DNA from: Candidatus Omnitrophota bacterium
Lineage (GTDB): Bacteria > Omnitrophota > Gorgyraeia > JAGLLT01
Assembly: GCA_030630095.1 (NCBI GenBank)
Contig: DAOVNW010000013.1
Location: 1 to 11,744 of the forward strand
Direction of reading: 5' to 3'
DNA length: 11,744 bases
Under the pieces are notes generated by a model. That model was not told where the DNA came from, did no database searches, and saw only the letters and a list, made by a program, of their open reading frames with translations. The position numbers and the translations under genes are program-made. Position 1 is the stretch's first letter; each line of letters opens with the position of its first letter. Shown here piece by piece: positions 6,558 to 11,313 of this stretch.

Positions 6558-7080
6558 CTACAGACGGCGCCTTTTGACTGTCCGAGATGATTACCGGCCC
6601 CCTTGCCGGCTGTTCTTTTTTCCCCGCACCCTCCTGCGCCGGACCGCGTGAAAAGACTATCAGGGCAAAGCAGCCAAGAAAGTCTATTTCCGGCCCGAAT
6701 TTAAGCAGGGCAAGGGGGAGGTATTTTTTTTCGATATAGTCGGCCTTTGGTTGTAAAATTTTATATTCATCGTTTGTCATCACCGGCCAGTTTTTACGTA
6801 CGGATACAAAATCAAAAAACGTCCTGCACATATTGGCCAGGAAGTTAACCGCCGGCAGTCCAGGGAGAGGCGGGGGAGAGGTAGGCGGATCAGGCTGCTT
6901 TACCGGCTCCTTAACTGGCTCCTGGTGTTCTGCCTCAACTTTTTTGCTTATATTCTCCAGGCCCGCGCTGATATTTTTATCCGGCTTAGGAGAAATTTTA
7001 GAAGAGATCTTCCTCTTCGTGGGTTTCTTTTTGAGGTTTGGGCGGGTCGGTTTTGTTTTCTTGGGGTTTGATTTTTTCAT
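6547..7080 (-). CDS. Lys/Pro-rich protein with conserved-looking C-terminal domain, 177 residues
   Basis: ATG 7080 has AAGGAG nine bases upstream, inside the preceding gene. Residues 1-75 are highly basic and Pro-rich (KKSNPKKTKPTRPNLKKKP, later PDPPTSPPPLPGLP), likely disordered and DNA-binding. Residues about 78-150 are ordered, with NFLANMCRTFFDF, YKILQPKADYIEKKYLPLAL and the hydrophobic FGPEIDFLGCFALIVFS. The 5' 83 bases are translated in a second frame as the tail of the zinc-ribbon gene. Coupling to the ATPase suggests a packaging or DNA-handling partner. Family not recognised. Confidence 0.65.
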   Translation of the reverse strand: MKKSNPKKTKPTRPNLKKKPTKRKISSKISPKPDKNISAGLENISKKVEAEHQEPVKEPVKQPDPPTSPPPLPGLPAVNFLANMCRTFFDFVSVRKNWPVMTNDEYKILQPKADYIEKKYLPLALLKFGPEIDFLGCFALIVFSRGPAQEGAGKKEQPARGPVIISDSQKAPSVDEI

Positions 7081-7228
7081 CCGGCTTACTCCTTATTTTC
7101 TCAGTTTCTTTTTTTGGGCCGCGCCCTAATTTACGGAAGTGCGCTTTGCCGTCCCTGGTGTTTACGGCACCGCAGGACTTACAGATAAAATCAACTTTGT
7201 TGCCTTCAAACTTTTCCGATTTAGCCAT
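6998..7228 (-). CDS. Small zinc-ribbon protein with charged tail, 76 residues
   Basis: ATG 7228 is preceded by GGAGG. The N-terminus contains VDFICKSCGAVNTRDGKAHF, in which one CxxC pair and a nearby His suggest half of a zinc ribbon. The remainder is charged and Pro/Lys/Glu-rich, ending THEEEDLF. It overlaps the next gene by 83 bases in a different frame; the charged tail may partly reflect this dual coding. Possibly a nucleic-acid-binding or regulatory protein. Confidence 0.6.
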   Translation of the reverse strand: MAKSEKFEGNKVDFICKSCGAVNTRDGKAHFRKLGRGPKKETEKIRSKPDEKIKPQENKTDPPKPQKETHEEEDLF

Positions 7229-7243
7229 AATAATATTGCCTCC

Positions 7244-7411
7244 TTATGCCCACTTAGCCCGCTTCCTGGCACTGCGCCGGTTGTTTTCTTCGTACTCCCG
7301 AGGATGTTCTTTTTTATAATGTAGCCTCATCATCATCATAAGGCCGTCAAAGCCAAGGCCGGATATTCGCCTGCCACAAATTTTACAGCGTCCGCAATGT
7401 GCTTCTTTCAT
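7244..7411 (-). CDS. Single C2H2-like zinc-finger protein, 55 residues
   Basis: The frame runs from ATG 7411 (GGAG five bases upstream) to TAA at 7244; the next gene's GGAGG starts right after the stop. Cys9-x2-Cys12 is followed 18 residues later by His31-x4-His36 (in RLHYKKEHP), a C2H2 arrangement somewhat longer than the classical finger. The C-terminal tail is basic (NNRRSARKRAKWA). It is the first gene after the terminator at 7421-7452, so its transcription should respond to that attenuator. Probably DNA-binding; C2H2 fingers of this type occur in plasmids and in archaeal and some bacterial viruses. Confidence 0.65.
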   Translation of the reverse strand: MKEAHCGRCKICGRRISGLGFDGLMMMMRLHYKKEHPREYEENNRRSARKRAKWA

Positions 7412-7420
7412 AGCCACTCC

Positions 7421-7452
7421 AAAAAAACAGGGGACTTCGTTAAAAGTCCCCT
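7421..7452 (-). terminator. Intrinsic terminator/attenuator before the packaging genes
   Basis: A perfect 9-bp stem (7429-7437 with 7444-7452, AGGGGACTT/AAGTCCCCT) with a 6-base loop is followed on the minus strand by G then U7. It lies about 25 bases downstream of the predicted start of the promoter at 7482-7510, and the stop codon of the 74-residue gene falls in the stem. Same GGGGACTT stem as at 5761-5795. Confidence 0.85.
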
Positions 7453-7675
7453 AAAAATTAAAGTTTATTTGCTTCGTATCTTTTATAGCACTTTTAGGGG
7501 CTTTTGTCAAGTTTAGCGTTCTACAAAGGAAGCAGATATATCTTGCTTTAAATAGGGGGGTATAGCGCAGTAAAGTGTCTTTGTGGGTCTGGATAGTATA
7601 TCCGCGGCCGCACACTATACAGTGGAGCTTGACGCTGTACCCTTTTAATTCAGTGTTTTTCTCTCTTTTTCCCAT
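7451..7675 (-). CDS. Zinc-ribbon protein, 74 residues
   Basis: Two CxxC pairs (CIVC at about 19-22 and CFLC at about 48-51) about 25 residues apart are the classical zinc-ribbon arrangement. The N-terminus is basic (MGKREKN) and the sequence between the pairs is Lys/Arg/aromatic-rich, fitting nucleic-acid binding. ATG 7675 lies inside the end of the preceding gene (26-base overlap) and has no good ribosome-binding site, so it probably depends on coupling. Its 3' end contains the promoter at 7482-7510 and half the attenuator stem. A transcription regulator acting on those attenuators is possible but unproven. Confidence 0.65.
   Translation of the reverse strand: MGKREKNTELKGYSVKLHCIVCGRGYTIQTHKDTLLRYTPLFKARYICFLCRTLNLTKAPKSAIKDTKQINFNF
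7482..7510 (-). promoter_or_regulatory. Near-consensus sigma70 promoter reading toward the packaging genes
   Basis: On the minus strand TTGACA (7505-7510) is separated by 17 bases from TATAAA (7482-7487), which is preceded by TGC as an extended -10. It lies inside the 3' end of the 74-residue zinc-ribbon gene and points at the terminator 7421-7452, giving a very short attenuated transcript unless read-through occurs. Confidence 0.8.
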
Positions 7676-7904
7676 AGTAAGCTACAATATTTTGCAGTTC
7701 CTCTTTTACTACTTGTACGCGTATACTGTGTCTTATTAGTTCTTCGTCCATTGCACATCTTTCGCCCATTGTTATTGTAAAATATTTCCGCAGTTCTTCT
7801 CTGTCAGTTGCGTCTTTAATCCACATAGCCTTTCTTTTTTCTTTTAAAATTTTTTCCGCTGCTATTATAGAATTAAGCGCTTTGTTTAAATGCTCAACAA
7901 ACAT
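7650..7904 (-). CDS. Small helical protein of unknown function, 84 residues
   Basis: ATG 7904 has a strong GGAGGGG upstream and overlaps the preceding gene by 11 bases. The protein appears mostly helical and charged (EHLNKALNSIIAAEKILKEK, then RHSIRVQVVKEELQNIVAYY) with a coiled-coil-like N-terminus. Single cysteine, no membrane segment. Located between two zinc-binding protein genes in the early region. Family not recognised. Confidence 0.65.
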   Translation of the reverse strand: MFVEHLNKALNSIIAAEKILKEKRKAMWIKDATDREELRKYFTITMGERCAMDEELIRHSIRVQVVKEELQNIVAYYGKKREKH

Positions 7905-8091
7905 CGTTACCCCTCCTTAAGTTTAAAAAGGTAAACTGCTCTGCCTCATCACCGCATTTTTGGTTGTCGTTACAATATCGAATATTCTGGGTAATACGTA
8001 TGCCCCTGACAGTTTCGTCTTTAGATAAAACTGAAATTTTATCCCAGGGCCTTAGTTGTTCGCAGATATTGCATCTAAGTTTAATATTCAT
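7894..8091 (-). CDS. Small zinc-finger-like protein, 65 residues
   Basis: The N-terminus contains CNICEQLRPWDKI (Cys7, Cys10) and a later YCNDNQKCGDEA supplies two more cysteines, together a plausible four-Cys zinc site. ATG 8091 lies eight bases after the stop of the initiator gene. Position directly after the replication gene suggests an early accessory or regulatory role; family not recognised. Confidence 0.65.
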   Translation of the reverse strand: MNIKLRCNICEQLRPWDKISVLSKDETVRGIRITQNIRYCNDNQKCGDEAEQFTFLNLRRGNDVC

Positions 8092-8099
8092 CAGCGCGC

Positions 8100-8954
8100 T
8101 TATCCTTTTTTAGGTTCAAAGTTACAGTCCAGCGCGGCCATTGCGTTGTGGACTTTTTTATTTTTATACTTACATAATTTTAAATAGCCAGGGTAGTGCT
8201 TGCAGTTTCCGCAGATCTGGCCGCTTAGCTTGGCTTCGTTTTCGCGGTCTATATATCCGCGCTTGATCTCATCCTGGTAATGCTTTAATTTATCAGCAGA
8301 CAAGAGGTGGTGTATTTTTTCGTCATTCTTGAGGTTTGCAATTTCTCGCTCGATCCATTCCGGTCGCCAGCCGGCCGCCAGGCGCTCGTTGATTACTTCG
8401 GTTGTATATTTCAAGAGGTGCTTGTTTCTGCCGGTAGGTTTTATTTTTTTGATGTAAAAAGAGGGAAGGGTGGTTGTAGTGTTTTTCGTAGTACTACTAT
8501 TCTTCTTCTTAGTACTATATAAGGGGGGTCCAGTTTTTAGACTATTTAGTCCAGTTTTTAGACTATTTAGTCCAGTTTTTAGACTATTGGGCTGAGCATT
8601 AAAAATTTCTAATAGTTCAGTTTTTAGACTATTTAGTCCAGTTTTTAGACTATTTGCTATCTGGTTGTTAGTATCTTGTTGATAAGTTACGAGCTTTTTT
8701 ATGAAAACTTTTGACTGGCCGCGGGTCTCGATCCAGCGCTTTTTAAGTAATCCTTGTTTTGCGGTTATTATGGTTTGCCGGCTCCAGCCTAAAATTTCCC
8801 GAAGGCTGTCTATGGTTTGCGCGCTTTCGCAGGTGTCTTTATTAGCGGTGAGGAGGTAGACATCGAAAAGAATAATAGCAGACTTACTCATTGATTTATA
8901 GTGATCTAAAATGCCAGGACGTTTGGGTATCCAGCCGGCAGATAGTTTTTTCAT
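8100..8954 (-). CDS. Replication initiator candidate with N-terminal helix-turn-helix and embedded iterons
   Basis: ATG 8954 is chosen (284 residues) because G6 lies upstream and the longer frame from 8990 would run through a terminator hairpin. Residues 20-85 resemble a winged helix-turn-helix of phage/plasmid replication proteins (ILFDVYLLTANKD, then SLREILGWSRQTIITAKQGL). Residues 101-142 are five copies of SLKT-containing heptads, the translation of 21-bp DNA repeats. A Lys/Thr/Ser-rich linker leads to a C-terminal part (165-284) with a charged helical region and Cys248, 251, 261 and 277, a plausible zinc site. No rolling-circle HUH motif is visible. Layout recalls lambda O and other initiators that bind repeats in their own gene. 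It heads the viral early operon. Confidence 0.7.
   Translation of the reverse strand: MKKLSAGWIPKRPGILDHYKSMSKSAIILFDVYLLTANKDTCESAQTIDSLREILGWSRQTIITAKQGLLKKRWIETRGQSKVFIKKLVTYQQDTNNQIANSLKTGLNSLKTELLEIFNAQPNSLKTGLNSLKTGLNSLKTGPPLYSTKKKNSSTTKNTTTTLPSFYIKKIKPTGRNKHLLKYTTEVINERLAAGWRPEWIEREIANLKNDEKIHHLLSADKLKHYQDEIKRGYIDRENEAKLSGQICGNCKHYPGYLKLCKYKNKKVHNAMAALDCNFEPKKG
8529..8657 (-). repeat. Five 21-bp direct repeats (iterons), candidate replication origin
   Basis: The unit TCCAGTTTTTAGACTATTTA plus G occurs at 8529-8549, 8550-8570 and 8571-8591 (last bases changed), then after 24 bases at 8616-8636 (one change) and 8637-8657 (last bases changed). The core CAGTTTTTAGACTATT is invariant in all five. 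The unit length keeps the reading frame, so the repeats encode NSLKTGL heptads. Tandem spaced repeats of this length in an initiator gene are typical origin binding sites. Confidence 0.75.
8670..8685. promoter_or_regulatory. DnaA-box-like element beside the iterons
   Basis: AGTATCTTGTTGATAA matches 15 of 16 bases of the element at 9130-9145, which contains a perfect DnaA box; here the box has one mismatch (TTATCAACA on the minus strand). It starts 12 bases from the last iteron. Confidence 0.4.
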
Positions 8955-8971
8955 TTTAAGCCCCCCAGAAC

Positions 8972-9004
8972 AAAAAAGGCTTGCAAACAAAGAGCTTGCA
9001 AGCC
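8972..9004 (-). terminator. Intrinsic terminator immediately upstream of the initiator gene
   Basis: A perfect 9-bp stem (8978-8986 with 8996-9004, GGCTTGCAA/TTGCAAGCC) with a 9-base loop is followed on the minus strand by U6. It ends 18 bases before the initiator start codon. It would stop chromosomal transcripts entering from the right and could act as an attenuator of the initiator gene. A TATAAT at 9006-9011 (minus strand) would start transcripts inside the stem and so bypass it, but no good -35 accompanies it. Confidence 0.75.
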
Positions 9005-9041
9005 CATTATATAAATGGTTTATTATTTGTGGTTGTTAAAA

Positions 9042-9069
9042 ATGTCCTATAATGTATATTATGTTAACT
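9042..9069 (+). promoter_or_regulatory. dif-like XerC/XerD recombination site (probable attachment site)
   Basis: The 28-bp site has an 11-bp XerC arm (ATGTCCTATAA), a 6-bp centre (TGTATA) and an 11-bp XerD arm (TTATGTTAACT). The inner 19 bases ATAATGTATATTATGTTAA are identical to E. coli dif as I remember it, and about 26 of 28 positions fit the Firmicutes dif consensus. It lies exactly between viral-type genes on the left and cellular genes on the right, as expected for one end of an element integrated by host XerCD. Confidence 0.85.
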
Positions 9070-9084
9070 ACAGCATAATGAAAT

Positions 9085-9125
9085 AACATCTGTAACTTGC
9101 TTAAACGTAGTAAGTTATAGATGTT
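9085..9125. repeat. 17-bp inverted repeat beside dif
   Basis: AACATCTGTAACTTGCT (9085-9101) and AGTAAGTTATAGATGTT (9109-9125) are inverted copies with two mismatches and a 7-base spacer (TAAACGT). Both mismatches become G-U pairs in plus-strand RNA. No U-tract follows, so it is not a terminator. It could be a protein-binding site at the origin or at the attachment site. Confidence 0.65.
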
Positions 9126-9136
9126 TTATAGTATCT

Positions 9137-9145
9137 TGTGGATAA
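9137..9145 (-). promoter_or_regulatory. Perfect DnaA box
   Basis: TTATCCACA on the minus strand matches the DnaA consensus exactly. It lies inside a longer element (9130-9145) that recurs with one change at 8670-8685 near the iterons. Confidence 0.6.
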
Positions 9146-9253
9146 ACTTTTTTGCTTCTTCTTTTCAGTGGGGCTTTATTGGTTGTTAAGGTGATGGCTG
9201 TGGTTAGGTGTTTTTTAAGAAAGAAGTCGATTAGCCTTCCTTTTTCCCCTCTT

Positions 9254-9622
9254 TTATAAGCCAGATAAAAAGCCAGCATATGAAATATTATTATAACGCT
9301 TTAACGTTTGCAGTAAACTATCGTCATAACTGTCAATCGCGGAAGGGATTCCTTCTATGGTTAGCAGGTCTACGTAGGGTTTGATAAAGGGTGTGGATAT
9401 ATTTTTATATACAATACTGTCAATGGGCGCTATAAGAGGAATGTTCGCGGTTAGAGTGTAAACTAAATTATCTACCAGGAAATTTTTACATTCTTGCGGG
9501 TATTCAGCCCAGATGTTTCCCGGATAGCTCAAGTTAAAATCAAGCCCTTTTGCCTTTAAGCGCAGGCCGTTTTTGCTTAATCTGTGTTCAATTACAAGAG
9601 GCTTATATTTTGTTTTTCTCAT
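9254..9622 (-). CDS. Conserved-looking cellular protein, possibly truncated, 122 residues
   Basis: The N-terminal part (YKPLVIEHRLSKNGLRLKAK, then YPGNIWAEYPQECKNFLVDN and IVYKNISTPFIKPY) reminds me of the front of uncharacterised ExsB-like nucleotide alpha-hydrolases. In those, a GKDSL-type loop follows after about 130 residues. Here the frame stops at residue 122 with no such loop, so it may be an N-terminal remnant; this assignment is from memory and weak. ATG 9622 is three bases after the stop of the YkgJ-like gene, so it belongs to the chromosomal operon rather than the virus. About 260 bases without a supported gene follow it. Confidence 0.55.
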   Translation of the reverse strand: MRKTKYKPLVIEHRLSKNGLRLKAKGLDFNLSYPGNIWAEYPQECKNFLVDNLVYTLTANIPLIAPIDSIVYKNISTPFIKPYVDLLTIEGIPSAIDSYDDSLLQTLKRYNNISYAGFLSGL

Positions 9623-9625
9623 CCT

Positions 9626-9883
9626 TTACATTTTGGCATAGGCGCATTTTTTTCTTAACTCCGGTTTGTCTCTTAAAGCCTCTTCTATCGGTACACATTT
9701 TATTAAAATGCCATTTACGGTTTTATGTAAACCGAACCTTTTCTGATAAATAGCGCAGAAATATTTATTATCTTTATCTTTTTTTAAATGCTGGCAGGGA
9801 TCGCCGTCTTCGCTTCCGCAGCAGATGCCGCATCTTTGGCATATCGCCTCAAATTCAAAATTAACTATGGTATTTTTTATCAT
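9626..9883 (-). CDS. YkgJ-like cysteine-cluster protein, 85 residues
   Basis: The N-terminal segment FEAICQRCGICCGSEDGDPC has the CxxCGxCC core of the YkgJ/zinc- or iron-chelate family, followed by further cysteines (FCAIY, IKCVP, KKCAY). Eight conserved-type cysteines in 85 residues suggest a metal or Fe-S site. Family members are often about 100-150 residues, so this is a short version. Function in the family is poorly defined. Tightly spaced with genes on both sides (3 and 6 bases), so it is part of a cellular operon. Confidence 0.75.
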   Translation of the reverse strand: MIKNTIVNFEFEAICQRCGICCGSEDGDPCQHLKKDKDNKYFCAIYQKRFGLHKTVNGILIKCVPIEEALRDKPELRKKCAYAKM

Positions 9884-9889
9884 TAGCCC

Positions 9890-10210
9890 TTAGCTAACAG
9901 TGCTTCCCGTCTTTACATTTTTTTCAGGTATTAAAATTGCCAGGTTTTCATCGTCTTTAGCTGCCAGAAGCATTCCTTCGGAGATTTCCCCTCTTATTGT
10001 TGCCGTCTCTATATTGGCCAAAACAACTATCTGCTTGCCTTTTAGCTCCTCAGGTGTGTAGTATTTTTTGATACCGGCTATTATTTGCCTTGGCTTATCT
10101 TCAATTTCAACCCTCAGGACATATAGCATGTCCGCGTTCGGATGTTCTTTTACTTCAATAATTTTAGCAATTTTTAACTCTATTTTTTTGAAATCTTCAA
10201 AAGTAATCAT
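9890..10210 (-). CDS. Stand-alone tRNA-binding domain protein (MetRS C-terminal/CsaA-like OB fold)
   Basis: The whole 106-residue protein matches the EMAP-II/MetRS-beta OB-fold: FKKIELKIAKIIEVKEHPNA (7-26), VEIEDKPRQIIAGIKKYYTP, GKQIVVLANIETATIRGEIS and SEGMLLAA, the family hallmarks. It binds tRNA; stand-alone copies act as MetRS-associated dimers or CsaA-like chaperones. The choice between these is not decidable here. AGGAAGAG precedes ATG 10210. Clearly a cellular gene, so it marks the chromosomal side of the junction. Confidence 0.9.
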   Translation of the reverse strand: MITFEDFKKIELKIAKIIEVKEHPNADMLYVLRVEIEDKPRQIIAGIKKYYTPEELKGKQIVVLANIETATIRGEISEGMLLAAKDDENLAILIPEKNVKTGSTVS

Positions 10211-10236
10211 TTTCTCTTCCTATTCTGTTCCGAAAG

Positions 10237-10890
10237 CTAATCCTGTGTAATTTTAATCAAAACGTCGTTTCTGATATCATCTATTACACTACTTAAAGCT
10301 TTATCCAGTAATTTCAATTTGTAGTTAAATCCCCTTGAGTATCTGGCCGAGCTGAGGAGGCCCGTCGGAAGTTTTTTGTCCTCGTTAAAGATATAGCATT
10401 TATCAATCAGTATCTTACCTGTGGTGTCCGTCAATTTAATTTTAATCTCAATAGCTATGATAAATTCATCTTTGGACCAAATACTGGCTACTTGTTTTAA
10501 ATACGGAACCACCGTTGTCTTTGGCAGTTGAAGTGCTGCCTGAAAATGTTCTAGAGAACCTGATAATGTATAGTCAGAGACATTTCTTTTGTCCTCCTGA
10601 GCGGTGCTTGCGATCAGCAGGCCGCTTTTTTTGAGTTCCTGCTCAAGAATTCTGCTTAAAGAAACGGTTATATTCTCCTTAAAGTGCGAGTCCTTAGAAG
10701 CAAACTTCAAAAATTTTCCGTTTTTACCAGTTCGCTCTTGCTCGGGACGGTTATCAGTAAAGGTTTCTATGTCTATACTGCGCTCCTGACGGCACAAGAT
10801 ACTGCTTTTTGAAATTGAATACTTGATTACGTGCCTGGAGCAGCCGCTAATGATAGCGGCTAATAAAAGAACAATAAAAATTTTTTTCAT
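10237..10890 (-). CDS. Lipoprotein, envelope-associated, 217 residues
   Basis: From ATG 10890 the protein begins MKKIFIVLLLAAIISGCSRH, a signal peptide with a lipobox ending at the Cys, so it is lipid-anchored and, with Ser at +2, probably sorted to the outer membrane. A TTG 18 bases further upstream is a weaker start. The mature part has a pattern seen in YajG/ABC-auxiliary-type lipoproteins: an IDIETFTDNRPEQERTG segment, then FASKDSHFKENITVSLSRIL, a LEQELKKSGL helix and YTLSGSLEHFQA. Family placement is tentative. It sits between the SmpA-like gene and the tRNA-binding gene, in the same direction. Confidence 0.75.
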   Translation of the reverse strand: MKKIFIVLLLAAIISGCSRHVIKYSISKSSILCRQERSIDIETFTDNRPEQERTGKNGKFLKFASKDSHFKENITVSLSRILEQELKKSGLLIASTAQEDKRNVSDYTLSGSLEHFQAALQLPKTTVVPYLKQVASIWSKDEFIIAIEIKIKLTDTTGKILIDKCYIFNEDKKLPTGLLSSARYSRGFNYKLKLLDKALSSVIDDIRNDVLIKITQD

Positions 10891-10917
10891 AGATTTAGTC
10901 TTTTGCAAAACAATTTT

Positions 10918-11262
10918 TTATTTTGTTTCCTTATCTTCTTCCCACTTAATTAAAATGTTTCCTTCAAAATAAAGGCGTTTTGGCTTGGAGAGATAGTCGG
11001 CATCCAGCGGAATTGCCGGGTAGCGCGCGTCGTAAATCCACTCTTCCTTCTGATCTGTCCAGGCATTAGGAGCTGTAGTGATTGTTCTGGCCGGCTTACC
11101 CCACAGCTCCAACACCTCTTCTTTTGTCATTCCCCTATAAAGAGAATCTGTTCCCAGGGGGTGTTGTAATATCTGAACCGGTGAAGGGGGCGCTATTTCA
11201 GCGCAGGATAGTCCCGATATAACTAAAAAGAATAATATAGTAATAATTACTCCCTGCCTCAT
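10918..11262 (-). CDS. Exported SmpA/BamE-like small protein, 114 residues
   Basis: ATG 11262 with GGAGG six bases upstream gives MRQGVIITILFFLVISGLSC, a signal peptide; the Cys would be lipidated, though GLSC is an imperfect lipobox. The mature part has SLYRGMTKEEVLELWGKPAR, the start of a SmpA/OmlA (BamE)-like fold, where the GMTKEEVxxxxGxP turn is the signature, followed by EEWIYDARYP and KRLYFEGNILIKWEE strands. BamE helps assemble outer-membrane proteins; similar small domains occur in other envelope lipoproteins. It suggests a Gram-negative host. Confidence 0.75.
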   Translation of the reverse strand: MRQGVIITILFFLVISGLSCAEIAPPSPVQILQHPLGTDSLYRGMTKEEVLELWGKPARTITTAPNAWTDQKEEWIYDARYPAIPLDADYLSKPKRLYFEGNILIKWEEDKETK

Positions 11263-11313
11263 CTTTACCTCCAAAGGTTATTTTATGGTTTTTTGACCGT
11301 AGTCTTTTTCAAG

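Noticed and set aside
6833..7319. Plus-strand open frames of 77-98 codons opposite the packaging genes
   Set aside because: They mirror Lys/Pro-rich coding on the minus strand, giving Phe/Gly-rich products with no ribosome-binding sites.
8529..8657. CRISPR-like or plain microsatellite reading of the 21-bp repeats
   Set aside because: Units are tandem without spacers, keep frame inside a gene and have an invariant core, fitting iterons better.
8100..8954. Rolling-circle (HUH) replication protein
   Set aside because: No HxH or catalytic Tyr motif could be seen; the N-terminus is a helix-turn-helix.
8955..8990. N-terminal extension of the initiator to 8990
   Set aside because: It would translate through the terminator hairpin; ATG 8954 has a G-rich ribosome-binding site and starts the recognisable domain.
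9115..9279. A 54-codon minus-strand frame covering the inverted repeat and DnaA box
   Set aside because: It overlaps the end of the 122-residue gene, lacks a ribosome-binding site and spans apparent regulatory DNA; product looks random and basic.
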